The notes under the pieces: generated by a model
Database searches by the model: none
What the model was told of the DNA's origin: nothing
What the model saw: the letters and a program-made list of their open reading frames with translations, nothing else
Source of the DNA: Eublepharis macularius
Taxonomy: Eukaryota; Chordata; Lepidosauria; Squamata; Eublepharidae
Direction: 5' to 3'
DNA: 64,000 nt
Assembly: GCF_028583425.1 (NCBI RefSeq)
Contig: NC_072801.1
Span: forward strand, 60,837,766 to 60,901,765
Shown: positions 1-11,077 of the stretch, piece after piece
Layout of the letters: every line of letters starts with the position of its first letter
Numbering within the stretch: position 1 is the first letter of the stretch
Translations under genes and position numbers: made by a program

Positions 1-136
1 GAGGCTTCCAGCTGTTGCTGGGAGATTGGGGTGGGCCAGGGAGGATATGATGTTACTTCTGGGTGCAGCATTAGTTTGAGACTATTGTATATAAATGGTG
101 TATAAAATATAAAAAGAGTAAAATTGCCTAAAAAAC

Positions 137-208
137 AAACATTTTATTTATTTATATCCTTTCTATCCCCCCTCTGTAGGGAATGATTGAGATGGCTAAA
201 TTAAAATA
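137..208 (-). repeat. tRNA-SINE-like 3' tail fragment
   Basis: A short ATTTATTTAT-rich stretch is followed by pyrimidine-rich sequence and a GAGATGGCTAA-like block. It resembles the reverse-strand tail of the better preserved SINE at 61.66 kb. Only the tail is visible, so the family call is tentative. Confidence 0.3.
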
Positions 209-296
209 GTTCTCACAGACAAGAGACACAGATTTTCATTGATTTCACAGATTTTCACAGATTTTCAATTTTCATTGATTAGTTTTTATTCGAGAG

Positions 297-1010
297 TAGA
301 CATGGGTACAAACAGAAAAAAAACCCAAACATGGTGTTCATTGTTCGTTGCCATCCACAAACAACGAACAACGAACATTGATGAACATGACCTGTTCACA
401 AACATGTTCGTTGTTCATGAGGGCCAGCAAGCTCTCCTCCAGCCATCAAGATCCCTACCACACCACTCCCAGAAACCCTACCTGAGCAGGCAGCAGGAAA
501 TGTACCAATAATAAATAATAGCTTGGCCTCAGAGCCTGGCAGCAGCCCTGGAACCTGAAGGGGTAGATCCCTATCCCACCACACACAAAGAAAATTCAAG
601 CTCCAATGCACTCTCCCTGTCTCTCTGTCAAAATGCCAACAGCAACTGTCTCTCCCTCACTGTCTGCAAAACCAGAGCTGGGAGCCCCCCTCCCCCTGCT
701 CTTTGCTTCCTTGTAACAAATTTGGAGCTCCACACTTGAAAGGAAGACCTGCCTATCAAGCTAAATTGGGGTTTCCAGGGCAACAGCAGGAGTTCAGACA
801 GAGTTCAGGCAGTCTCTGCCTCCAGTTGCCAAGGGAATCGATTGCAGGTGCCAGACTGGCTTGCTTGACGAACAGCAAGGAACAAGGCTTGCAACCAACA
901 CCTGTTTGTTTAGAGTTCGTTTAGAATGGGGCGAACAGCTTGTTCATGAACAGCTGATTGGGCTGTTCCTGGCTTTTTTTAGTTTGTATTGCTGTTCTTG
1001 CCCATCTCTA
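297..1010. mobile_element. Non-autonomous hAT-like DNA transposon (TAGAGATGGGC ends), copy 1
   Basis: The element begins TAGACATGGGTACAAACAG and its other end, read on the minus strand, is TAGAGATGGGCAAGAACAG, giving imperfect terminal inverted repeats. It is flanked by a perfect 8-bp direct repeat TTCGAGAG at 289-296 and 1011-1018, the duplication length typical of hAT transposition. The 714-bp interior holds short GTTCGTTGTTCATGA-like palindromic pieces and no long reading frame, so it must rely on a transposase made elsewhere. Two more copies of the family with perfect duplications lie at 3257 and 16515. Confidence 0.85.
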
Positions 1011-1205
1011 TTCGAGAGCCATCTGCAGATTCTAGATGATTACACTTCCTTACCCCTTCTCACTTGCTCTAGTGTAGGTAACGGTAAAAGCTGGCCTCTA
1101 CAAGGCTACCTGTGGATGGACAGCCCCGTCTTGGGCTTGGCTCAAAACTCAGCCCAACCAATCCTGCTGAGCCACACATTTCCTTGCCTGCACAGCTTCT
1201 ATGCC

Positions 1206-1397
1206 TAGGGTTGCCAACATGCAAGTGGGGCCATGAGATCCCATGACATTACAATTAGTCTCCAGACTACTGAGATCAGATCCCCTGAAGAAAATGTCTG
1301 ATTTGAAGAGTGGACCCCATTGAGGTCCCTCTTGTCCCCCAACCCCACCCTCCTCAAATCTTCAGGATTTTGCCAACTTGGAGTTGACAAACCTACA
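1206..1397 (+). mobile_element. Short MITE, 'GGTTGCCAA' family
   Basis: Starts CTAGGGTTGCCAAC and ends in a CAACTTGGAGTTGACAAACCTA-like block. Internal landmarks are a GATCAGATCCCCTG block, a purine-rich 'ctggagaaaatg'-type middle and a CCCCAACCCCACCCTCC stretch. The same layout recurs at 6171 (reverse), 8588 and 29938. The family name is descriptive only; no transposase is present. Confidence 0.6.
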
Positions 1398-2841
1398 TAG
1401 CATGTGGGGTTCAGCTAATGCTGCCCAGCTCCAAGGGAACCCTTCCCTCCAAGCCCTTCTGGCCATAAAGCCAATAACCCGCTGGTCTGAATAAGTTCCC
1501 ATCATCCTCATGTGACTCAGGGATTTTTTGCAAAAGATTCCCTGCCTACATAACCACAATCTACTGTGTCCCTGGCACAGAAGGGGGTTACCTCCTTTTG
1601 CCCCAACTGCCACCAGTAAAGTCATACCGACTAATCTGCAGATCACTATAGAAGAGGTCCTATCCCTGAATGGACAGAGGAAATCCATCGTCTCTAAACA
1701 GAGGCAGGGGCAAGATTCTGTTGCCCAACTGAGGAAGTCACACCCAAGCAAGCAAAGGCAGGTTACAAAATGGTGTAAGTTAATTTTATATTCAGCCGCT
1801 CTGCTAGACTCCTGAATCACTTACTACACCCATCTTAACAAAGTTATTTCCTCTTGGCAACTGATTGTGATGTCAGCACACCAAGTGATCTTTGCCTTCT
1901 TAATGCTTTTATGTTTTACTCCAGTCTAATTCTCACAGCCGATGTTTCAATTGCCATATTAAAGGACAATGGGGACAAAGGGCACCTGTGCCTTTTTCTT
2001 CTTACTCAAGATCTCTTCTCCAGATCACTTCATTCACCATTATCCAGAACTTTGGGTTCGTATATATTACGTTCCAAGTAATGTAATTTAAAAAGACAGG
2101 GAAGGGATTCCCCCACCCTTATTAAGAGGGATAGGAACTAGACCACCCACTCACCAAACCCCAGTTAATCTGGCTAGGTCAGTTCTTTTTTCATGGGATG
2201 AAATCAGAGGACTGAAACCAAACTTTGTGGAACCTTAATTAAAAGGGAGGTGGTTCATACCACACACATGCATTACAAGTGCTACCGCCATGTGCAATTA
2301 GGGACTGCACTTGGCATGGTTGCCAAAACATATGCTGAGGAGCTGCACTGGCAGGTCCAGTTCCTATTTTTATTTATTTAGGTTCTGCTTTTCTCTCTGA
2401 TGATTGTCTGTTTTTTACAGGTAAAGAACAGACAATACAACTAAGCCAGTAAGCAAAGAAAACAAAAAAAGCCCAGTCTTTAGCTGGTTCTGGATTCTGG
2501 GGCTGGCCTTTTGGGAAGCACAGGTTCCTGCCCTTTGGGTCAGGCACAAGGGCTCATCATGCCTTTGGTCAAGCCTAGCTCTTATACCTGCAGGCAGGAA
2601 GGAGACAAAAAGAACCCAGCTGAGATCATGTGCAGAGGGCAAGACGTATTTTTAAATAGTGAAGGAGCAGGAGAAGCCTTTCCCTAAATGCCTGCGCCTT
2701 CCTCTTCTGCCTGCCCCCCCCCCAATCCCTACTGGGATGATGGTTTAGCTAGCTCTGCAGGTGGCGTATGGGGAAGCAGAGCGGCCAAGGAGGCTTCTTG
2801 CAATTCCCACTGTGCTCCTCTTCTCACACAAGCAACTTATC
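1398..2841. other. Intron or intergenic sequence, nothing recognised
   Basis: No exon-like block with splice signals, RNA gene or known repeat could be recognised. Opposing reading frames near 1.4-1.8 kb (up to 152 codons) have no domain-like pattern and are not credible genes. A TTTATTTATTTAGG tract near 2.37 kb may be another SINE or LINE tail. Confidence 0.4.
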
Positions 2842-3618
2842 ATGGACCAAAGGCACCTCACTGTTGTCTGGACTGAGCCTCCGTTTGTTGGTCCTCGTCC
2901 ATTCTGTTGTCTTCTTCAAGTATTTGTTCATGACTGGCTAGATCTGAGTCAGTGGTAGAGTGATTGACAGCTGCATATTGGTGTTGCTTCACTCAAAACC
3001 TGTAAATGATCTCTTCCAGTGGGCTCACACAGATGTTCAATAGCATGGGAGACGAGATGAGCTCCGTAAGATTTCACAGGGTTGAACTTCAGACTCCTAC
3101 CCCCACCTTCTGAAAAGGACCAGCCAGGTAGCAGCAAACCATGGGAACATTGTGCCTTGACTCCCAACTCAGGCAGCCTCCTTAGAAGGATATCATGCTT
3201 GATGGCCTGATCGAGCATGACATGTCACTCTCCCAGCAAAGATCATCGGTCAGGACTAGACATGGGCATGATCTGAATTACGATTTAAACCCCCACCCCC
3301 CAATTTTGGCATTTGCGCCATCGTGACTCAGCTAATCGGTTCCGTCCATGGCAACCGATCCAGCAGTTGGGGGTTTGCTTGTTCGGGACTTGATTGGATA
3401 TATCGGTTTCTGTTCGGAATTGCAGACACTCTGGCGCCAGTAATTTATTCCTGGGGCAACAGAGCCAGGGGAATGAGCTGTGTTTGCCCTCTTTCTGTCG
3501 CCCTCGAAACATGAACGGAAGCCCAGCTTTCCTTGATTAGCAGGCTTCCTTCCAACCACGGAGCAGCAACCTAGGGGAGGGAGGGGGAAGGGGGTGTTCT
3601 GAAGCCATGGGCACGAAG

Positions 3619-3924
3619 GAAAGGCAAAAGGCAGCATGGGAGGCTGGGAGGCCGCCCGCGCCGTTTGTCTTTCCCCAGGACAAGGGGCGCGTGGACAAGC
3701 CAGCCACCCCTTGTCCTGGGGAAAGGCAAAAGGCAGTGCGGGTGGCTGGGAGGCCGCCCGCACTGTTCGTCTTTCCCCAGGACAAGGGGTGCGTGGACAA
3801 GCCGGCTGCCCCTTGTCCTGGGGAAAGGCAAAAGGCAGTGTGGGAGGCTGGGAGGCCGCCTGCGCCATTCGCCTTCCCCAGGACAAGGGGTGCATGGGCA
3901 AGCCGGCCGCCCCTTGTCTTGCGG
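3619..3924. repeat. 102-bp minisatellite, three copies, with internal dyads
   Basis: Copies of GAAAGGCAAAAGGCAG start at 3619, 3721 and 3823, a period of 102 bp; a fourth diverges after about 3921. Each unit carries CCCCAGGACAAGGGG and, about 35 bp later, CCCCTTGTCCTGGGG, so each can form a hairpin. The array accounts for the overlapping frames seen here on both strands. Confidence 0.85.
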
Positions 3925-4162
3925 GGCAGGTGAATGGCGCAGGCAGCTACCGAGCCACTCGCGCTGCCGCCAGCAACGCAGAGCACTGGGACAGCCGGCT
4001 TTCTGCTTGGGCGGGGGGGGGGGGGAGGACTCAGGAGCACGCGTGCGCAAGAGCCTGACTACGGTTGCCCTGGGCGCTGGCAACCGTAGATCCGGCCCTG
4101 GGAATGTCCCCTCCCTGAGGGGAGGTGGCTCATTGACGGGTTAAAAACTCCCCCCCAACTCT

Positions 4163-4164
<2 letters not shown>

Positions 4165-4213
<49 letters not shown>
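4165..4213. repeat. (GT)n microsatellite
   Basis: An uninterrupted GT dinucleotide run of 49 bp inside hAT copy 2. Confidence 0.98.
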
Positions 4214-4215
<2 letters not shown>

Positions 4216-4501
4216 GGTCCCCTCCCTCCCCCTGCCCACCGGGCCTGGCGGCCGCTGCCACCAGCCACCGTTCCTATATCGCTGGAAACAGCGGGCCGCC
4301 CTCCCGCTTTGGCCTTCCTGATTCCGGATCGGAAATGGGACTTGATCAGTTAGAATCGGTGGCCTGGGTTCAGCAGTGGCCCGGATCCATGAACGGCTTA
4401 ATCGGTATTTTTTTTGGGATCGTGCCCATCTCTAGTCAGGACTACCAAGACTATTCCCACCCCAAACCCAGCCCTGAATATGGATTGAAATGGGTCTAGA
4501 T

Positions 4502-4898
4502 AATCCCTCTCATCCAAGACCACTAGGGTTGCAGGTCCCCCTAGTCGGGGAGGGGGATCCCCCATTTCCACCCTCCACCCCCTACCATTACTTACCTGAC
4601 TGGCAGGGGAAAAGGTATAGGAATGGGCCTCCCAGGGCATGCTCCCAGCATGGCATGATGACATCACTTCCAGGAGTGATGTCATCACTCAGGCATCAAG
4701 CATGCTTCTGGGATTCACACCGGGCTGATTGTCAAAGAATTGGCCTGTTTGGGGCCCAAATCAGTCCAGCACTAAGCCCAGGAGCATCCTGGGGCTTGTG
4801 CGGTGACATCAATCCCAGAAGTCATGTCATTGCACAGTGCCACAAATGAACACACATCCTACAGGTGAGTGGAAGATAAGGTGACCTGGCTACCCTAA
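4502..4898. mobile_element. MITE-like repeat with TGATGTCATCA palindromes
   Basis: Begins CTAGGGTTGCAGGTCCCCCT and ends near GACCTGGCTACCCTAA. It has the GGGGGATCCCCC block, the ATGACATCACTTCC...AGTGATGTCATCA dyad and the 'ggcccaaatcag' body shared by many repeats in this window (17.5, 20.3, 34.2, 48.5 and 56.1 kb). It sits inside the L2 LINE. Confidence 0.6.
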
Positions 4899-5355
4899 AT
4901 CCCACCTTAAGCTATATGGCCAGCATCCACACAGACACCTTGCCTGGAAATGGAAGATGGGCCACTGGGTAATAATTATTTAGGCCATTTGAGGCCAGGA
5001 ATGTCTTTTTCAGAAGTCTCATGACTGCCTCCTTCGAAGTGGCCAGGATTACTCCCTTCAAGGAGACAGTGAACGCCTCCCTTGCTGTGAAGCGCAATGG
5101 TGAAGACTTGGCGGGCCAGACACATCTAAGTAGCTTGTTCACTTCATCAGTCCTCACCACTGACAGTGATCTATCCTGAGACTGAACTGAATTTACTATG
5201 GCACCCAAGTCGTGATAGATGGGAGTAATTTTATTCACAAACGAGTCATAGCAAATGTCTGTATCTTCCAAGTCCACATCCCTAGGGCCCTGAGGTAAAA
5301 GCCACCTCATAATCCAGAAAAACTCCACCAGAAAGTGCCCAACAGGAGCCATGGC

Positions 5356-6170
5356 AGAGAAGGGAGTTGTTTGCCGCTGCCATCACCACCACAGAGTAGG
5401 TGAACTAAGGCATTCGTTCACAACCATTTTTGTTTCAAATTTTTCTCCGTTTATGCTTCAACGATCTGCCCCGTCCTTTAGCACTTGAAGCTTTCTCATA
5501 AACATTGAATGAACCAAAGTCCACATGAGGAGAGCACAGAAGCAATCATGGCCACGGCATGGGTAATTTCTGTATTCAACAGACTGACCAGGATTTGGAC
5601 ACGAGTACCAACAACATCTTTTAAAAAGAAAAGAAAAGGTCAGATCCATACACTAGTAACTATTGAAGTTAAGATGATCTGACTGTGTACATGGCTTATA
5701 GAGTTGCTGTAGACTAGTGACTAGGGAACAGTTCACACTAACATCTGAGAACTGTGAGTTGGATCCAGTGGAAAAATTCACTTGTCTTTCCACTTACACA
5801 TGATCTAGTGCAACCAATTCCTGGGCACTATAATATATAGAGAGGAAAGTGCTAGGTGTTGTACAAGATACCGCACAAGTGGAACTGTGCTAAATCTGCG
5901 TATGTTTCCGCTTCTTCATTGCAAGATCCAAGTCAGGACAGGAGACTGTATGATCAAATGTTTCTCTGGGGGGAAATATTCCCTGCACAAGAAAATTAGC
6001 TTGCCACAGAGAAAGATAAGATGAAAAGATTCCTGATACCATTTTTTTTATGTGCAGGGATTTTTTTAGAGCATCCACACATGTGATTCTCTCCCCCTGT
6101 TCCATCGGAAGTTGTACAGAAATAGGATTACCACCATCACTAATAACTGAGAAATTAGACCTAAGCTGGT
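5356..6170. other. Nothing recognised
   Basis: No exon with splice signals, RNA gene or familiar repeat is visible. Minus-strand frames of 63 and 129 codons show no domain pattern. Confidence 0.4.
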
Positions 6171-6378
6171 TTGCCAACTTCAAGATGGGAAATTCCTGGT
6201 GATTTGGAGTTGAAACCTGGGGAAAGGAGGGTTTGGGGAAGGGAGGGACCTCAGCAGGGTATAGTACGATAGAATCCACCCTCCAAAGCTGCCATTTTCT
6301 CCAGGGGAACTGATCTCTGCATTCTGGAGATCAATTTTAACTCCTGGAGGTCCCCAGGCCCCATGTGGAGGTTGCATA
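6171..6378 (-). mobile_element. Short MITE, 'GGTTGCCAA' family, reverse orientation
   Basis: Read on the minus strand it carries the order CTCCACATGGGGCCTGGGGA, CTCCAGAATGCAGAGATCAG, TCCCCTGGAGAAAATGGCAG and GGAATTTCCCATC, matching the copies at 8588 and 29938. Its ends are TTTGCCAA and TGCAAC-like. Confidence 0.6.
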
Positions 6379-6639
6379 ATATCAGTCCAGATTGTAGCGT
6401 GCCTCTGGTGATAAACTGCAAAGCAACTGTGAAGGCACTTCAGGCTGACACTTTTATAATCAACTCTGGTGAGTTACAACTAGTTGTACATAGTTATTAG
6501 CAATAAGAACTTAAATGAGGTAAATAAACAGGGAAGCTTCGACTGAGAAGGGCTGGGAAGTAGGCTTAGCAAGATGTCTCCTGACAATTAAGGCTTCTGC
6601 CCATCAATCCTCAGATGACTGGCAGGCGAAAGCAGGCTG

Positions 6640-8060
6640 CCCAGTGGTGGTGGTGGGGGAGACAACTTTCGACCCCAAGTGATGACGTCCTTTCCTGGAA
6701 GCAACAGCATTACACCTGGGCGGATTCTTTAGCACTTGGCCAAAACATGGCATTTTTGGCTAAAAACACTTTGGTACCAAGTGCTAAAGAATTATCCCTG
6801 ATGTAATGCTGCTGCTTCTGGATCGTGATGGATAAGACATCATTGTGCATCTCACAGAAAGTTCCCACCATCTCTTCCCCTCCTACTAATTGCCAGGGGG
6901 ACCTGTAGAGCTGCCAGTACTCTGGACCCCTGCTCCCAGACTCCGCCTCCTCCACTCAACTGGCCAGCAGGAGGGAAAGGCACGGGGAAGGGGCCCAGGA
7001 GGCAAAATACCTCCTGGGCAAGTTCCCACTTGCCAGGTCCCCTTACCCTCCTGGTGGGAGGGGGGAAGCTGGCACTCATCCTATTTTTGTTTGCATGCTT
7101 TGCTCGCATGTGCTTCATATCAGGCTGATTTAGGCTACAAGCGGACCCAATTTGGCCCATGTGGGGCCCAAATTGATTACTGTGAAGTGGAGGAGTGCTC
7201 TTGGGGAGGCATGATGGCATCATTCCAGAGAGTGACATTGTCACGCCACCCTGAGAGACAGCCTGGGAAGCCTGTTCCCCTGCCTGACCCCCTCCCCCGT
7301 CAGCCAGGTGAGTGGTGGTGGGGGATGGAGTGGGAGTGGGGGATTCCTCGCCCCCACTGGGCGACCCAGGATCCCTATGGGCAAGCCCACAGCAGGCACG
7401 ATCTCAGAGGAGCACAACGATATCACTTCCAGGAGTGACATCGCACTGGTTGTGAGAATGCTCCTGTGCTTCACTTGGAGCCAATTCGGGCCCCAAACAG
7501 GCCAATTCTTAAAGAATTGGCCCCATGTGAAGATCTTCAACACGGTGTCTACTGGGTCCCTCCTCCTCCTGCCGGGAGGGTCAGGTGCCCTGGCAACCCG
7601 AGTGTGAATAACTGAGTTCCAAGGGATGAGGCTTTAACAAGGCCTTTTGTGCTTGCTAGTAAGAAGTGGAAATGCCTGGTTGTAGGCTGTTCTTCTTCCC
7701 AGGACTCTTCTAACTAGGGTGCAGGGTCCCCTCACCTTCTGGGTCAGAGGCGGGAGACCCAGCACTCATCTTTGTTGATGGGCTGCGTGATGACACATCA
7801 TGCTGTCACTGGGAGCATTCTTGTGCGCCACAGCTTGCTGACTTCAACCCATTTGGGGGTGAATTGGGCCTGTTTGGGGCCTAAACTGGTCCGCTGTGAA
7901 GTGCAAGAGCTCTCTAGGGCCCTTCTGGCAGCACTCCCGTGCTCTGCAGCAGGCCAAATCGGGCCCGTTTAGGGACAAAATCACCCTGCCGGAGTGAGCA
8001 CACCCCAGGTGGTGCGTTCCCCAGCCTTTTCCCCTTGCCAGCCATGCAAGCTGTGGTGGC
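6640..8060. mobile_element. Cluster of MITE-like repeats (GATGTCATCA family) with a local foldback
   Basis: Several diverged copies run together. A foldback pairs GCATTACACCTGGG...TTCTTTAGCACTTGG (about 6708-6740) with CCAAGTGCTAAAGAATTATCCC...TGTAATGC (about 6778-6810). Blocks such as TGATGACGTCC, ATGATGGCATCATTCC, ATATCACTTCCAGGAGTGACATCG and GGGGCCCAAATTGA recur in the order seen in the copies at 4.5, 17.5 and 48.5 kb. Individual boundaries are not clear enough to list. Confidence 0.5.
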
Positions 8061-8587
8061 GTGCAGAGGGTGGGAGCAGGGGAGTCTGTGGAAGTGGCAG
8101 TGAAATGACCAGTGCTTCACAGATGGGACAGAGAGGGCTCATATGTAATCAGAGGATGCGTGGAAGGTCCAGAATACACACCCAGCACATGGTTTGAGGA
8201 GTCTAATTATAGGGTAAAACGTGTCCACAGGCAAAAGTGACATTTTTGTCTTAGAGACAGGGAGAGCCATCAGACTCGCTGAATAGCTCTGATGAGGAAA
8301 GGAGGTTCGAGGAAAGGAGGAAGGGTGTTGCTAAGATTAGCCAGGAGTTCTTGGAAAACCTCTTTGTTCTAAGTATGTGTCACTCTCCAGGGTGTGGGGG
8401 CATGGGCTGGTCATTCCCCTATGACTCACACACTCTTGGTAATTTTCCAGCTCCAGCCGGGCCAGGAACTATTCTGCCTTGCTAGGCAGTGCCATGAGTT
8501 TAAGGCATATGAGGAAGGGGTTTATGATATTTCATATCCACAAACGTCCCCTTTTCAGCATGGGAGAAAGGTCTGACTACTAACAAC

Positions 8588-8800
8588 ATAGGGTTGTCAA
8601 CCTCCAGGTGGGGTCTGGAATTCTCCTTGAATTACAACTGATCTCCAGAAGACAGAAATTGGCTCCTCTGCAGAAAACAGCTGCTTTGGACGCTGGGTTG
8701 TATGGCATTATTCCCTGCTGAGGTCTCTCCCCTTCTCAAACCCTGCCCTTTAAAGGCTCCACCCGTACATTTCTAGGAATTTCCCAATCTGGAGTTGGCA
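8588..8800 (+). mobile_element. Short MITE, 'GGTTGCCAA' family
   Basis: Starts TAGGGTTGTCAACCTCCAGG and ends AATCTGGAGTTGGCAA, with the family's internal GATCTCCAGAAGACAGAAAT, CAGCTGCTTTGG, CTGAGGTCTCTCCCC and GGAATTTCCCAATCTGG blocks. It aligns by eye over its whole length with 29938-30149. Confidence 0.7.
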
Positions 8801-10769
8801 AAAAAAAATTTCTATTTCAGTTTTGGTTTCAAGGGCTTCCAGAATAATTGTATTCCATTATTGTTTGCTCCAGCTGGGGCAATGCCGGCTGGGATCGAAT
8901 CCATTTTTTTTCTGTTTTCATGAGTTTTGGCCCCCTGAACTCACATTGGCTGCACACATGCAAAAGCTTGCTTTTCTTTTCAAAGGTTAGTGGTAGGAAA
9001 ACGAAGCTCTGTATGGAAAATTATATGGGATGTAGTCCTTCCTCTAAACCATTGACCCACCAAGTTTGAGAGCATGCAACAATGGGGTTCTGTGCAGACC
9101 CTGAGGAACGTGTGGGAAGGCGTGTGTCAAAGCGAGTGTTGGGCACCTGCACACACATGCACTGTTCTTTTCAGGGGTGGGGGGTGGGGAAACGAGGCTC
9201 TATTCATGTTCTATTTGTGCTTAACCAAAAACTGTATTGTCCAAAAACCCGTTGATCCAATGAGTTTCTCCTCAAGCTCATGAAAACTCACACAACAATG
9301 GACCCCGAAGAAGTCAAGTGTTGGCAAGTGTACATAACGGTGGGAAACTTACTGGCAAACAGCACCAGCTTGATGCACAAGCAGGAGAGCTCTCCATTGC
9401 CAATGGGAACTGCACAGCAACATTTTTTTAAAATCCTTAGTGACAAAGCCAGTAAATTATCACCTTGGAGTCCTGATGTTATGCTCCATTTCCCTGTACC
9501 TCTTTGGAGGATTTCTTTAGTCACAGTAGAGGCACTGGCACCTAAGCAAAGGACAGCAGCAGCTGAAGGCCACTGAATGGGCATGAACCAGCTTTATATG
9601 TCTGGAACCTTCTCAGTGAGGCGCTCCTTTAATAATTGCTTTTTCTTTCCAGATTTCACCCTAATCTGCATATTTCATATAAGCCTTTGTGGCAGCCGAA
9701 GGCTTGGAGGCTGAAGGAGACCTCTTCCTCCTCAAACCCACATGTGCACGCCCACATGGCTGTTGCCAGCATTTCCTTGCATTCTGCACAAAAACACACA
9801 GAAAGGGATTGCAATGGCAATGCTGGTGCCGGCAGCACCATGCCGTCTGCTGCTCCCCTCCCCGGCACAAAGCAAACCTTTTGCAATATGCTCCCTATGA
9901 GCCACTCAATGCCAATGCCATTGCCCAGGAACTGCTGAAGAAAAAAATGCACTCATGCACACACACAAACTTTTCAGCGGGAGGGTGTTGTGATAAACTC
10001 AGCTTTACACGCTGAGATTCCTAGTCAGAGGGTTATGATTGACAGGTTTCCTCCCCCCTTGTGGCTGGCCTGGAATGGCAGTTGGGGCTGGAATGTTGGG
10101 GAAGCTGTCAGTTGGGAGTGGAAGAGAGTGAGAGAGAGTCAGAGCCTGGCTTTTGACCAGTGAGGGTCAGCCAGAAAATCCTCTGTGTTTTGTGAAGCAC
10201 TTACAGTCCTAGGACTAAAGTGGGGAAAACCAGCATAACCCCCTATGTAGACTCAATAGATCTGGGACGTATAGAGGGCCAAGGAAGGAGGAAGAAAAGA
10301 GTCTCCCCTTCAGTGCCAGGAACAGGATTATAGTTCACAGCTATAACACCTGCCCAAGATCTGGGAAGGGTCTGTCTCTGTACAGCCCCATTTCCAAAAT
10401 TTGTTCCAACATTCTGGAAGTCGCTTTAACAAGCCGAACCAGCAATTTCTGTGTGTAGTTTGGCTCCCCCCAATTAGGCACACCTATAGTTGGCAACCCT
10501 AATCATTATCATTGTTGTTATTGTCAGACAGATTGCCTAGGAAACATGGGAGAAGTGTATGAAATCATTAAATAACTGAAATAGAATATAATCTTTTAAA
10601 AAATTAAATATAGAGAATGTGATTCTTCAAACTTCCATATTGGTATAATCTTTTCTTTTTTGCTTACATTTGCATATCAAATAGTCCTCTTGGGCTGAAA
10701 AATAGCCCTGAAAATGATGCATCTCCTGCAATATCTTTGCTAACCCATTTTTTTCTTTTGTGAATCTAG
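8801..10769. other. Intron or intergenic sequence; possible decayed LTR at about 10.03-10.50 kb
   Basis: No exon could be supported upstream of the first Ig exon, and no signal-peptide exon (ATG plus a Leu-rich run plus a donor) was recognised. The stretch 10030-10500 is moderately GC-rich with GTTTCCTCCCCCCTTGTGG and a later TTGGCAACCCTAAT end. It could be a solo LTR, but I see no paired copy. Opposed frames around 9.3-9.95 kb show no domain pattern. Confidence 0.35.
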
Positions 10770-11077
10770 TCTGACTCTTGTTGAGTCTCCTTATGTCTAC
10801 ATGAAACCTAACTGGGGAGTCTTTCTTGGAGAAACAGTCAAAATCAGCTGTTGCAGTTTTTATTTTGAAAAGGATGTCAATGTGTATCTGGAGAAAGATG
10901 GCCAAATAGTAGACACTACCCCGAATAGGCCTAGTTCTGCCCCAGATTGCATGAGGCATGATTTTGAGATCACTAACGTCAGCCTAGAGAATGGAGGGAT
11001 GTACAGCTGTTACTATTATAATCCAAAGACACCATCTTGGTCTGAACACACTGAATCTATGGAACTGCTAATAATAG
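10770..11077 (+). CDS. Ig-domain exon 1 of LRC-type (KIR/LILR/CHIR-like) receptor
   Basis: Encodes one extracellular Ig-like domain of about 100 residues with no internal stop. The first Cys is in VKISC, the second in MYSCYYY, and the segment NVYLEKDG takes the place of the usual F-Y-L-x-K-x-G strand. It ends SEHTESMELLIIG, the family's closing pattern. The 3' end is clear: ATAATAG|GTAAGA, a strong phase-1 donor at 11078. The 5' end is less sure: TTTTTTTCTTTTGTGAATCTAG at 10748-10769 is a good acceptor, but it leaves only one base before the reading frame (phase 2), unlike the other Ig exons (phase 1). A second AG at 10784-10785 would give phase 0. Probably the most membrane-distal domain seen here, because it lacks the DP-x-L-P-R-P linker start. 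It could also be part of a broken gene. Confidence 0.75.

Larger units (their letters stand above)
3257..4434. mobile_element. Non-autonomous hAT-like DNA transposon (TAGAGATGGGC ends), copy 2
   Basis: Left end TAGACATGGGCATGATC and right end, on the opposite strand, TAGAGATGGGCACGATC. It is flanked by perfect 8-bp duplications GTCAGGAC at 3249-3256 and 4435-4442, so it landed inside the L2 LINE that continues on both sides. The 1178-bp interior carries a three-copy 102-bp minisatellite, a C-rich/G-rich segment and a (GT)n tract. Long overlapping frames inside it, on both strands, are products of the GC-rich tandem repeat and are not called as genes. Confidence 0.9.
2842..5355 (-). mobile_element. 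L2-clade LINE remnant, interrupted by a hAT element and a MITE
   Basis: Read on the minus strand, 5352-4912 is an open 146-codon stretch ending in an LNNYYPVAHLPFPGKV block, the start of the reverse transcriptase core in L2/CR1-group LINEs (family pattern NYRPVSNLPFLGKV), preceded by an LKxxxxxxSKEAVMRLLKK-like segment. The matching downstream part lies at 2842-3256 and 4443-4500, where minus-strand sequence near 3050 resembles the conserved SPMLFNI block. The two parts are separated by the hAT element at 3257-4434 and the MITE at about 4502-4898. Stops and shifts show it is dead. The 146-codon stretch should not be taken for a host gene. Confidence 0.7.

Noticed and set aside
1362..1820. 152-codon minus-strand frame with an opposing 95-codon frame
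   Set aside because: No recognisable domain, no splice signals, and composition like the surrounding noncoding sequence.
3332..4144. Pro/Gly/Arg-rich frames of 100-190 codons on both strands
   Set aside because: They come from the three-copy 102-bp minisatellite in a hAT element.
4912..5352. 146-codon minus-strand frame as a host gene
   Set aside because: It ends in an LNNYYPVAHLPFPGKV block and is preceded by a KEAVMRLLKK stretch, the L2-clade reverse transcriptase pattern. It belongs to the broken LINE.
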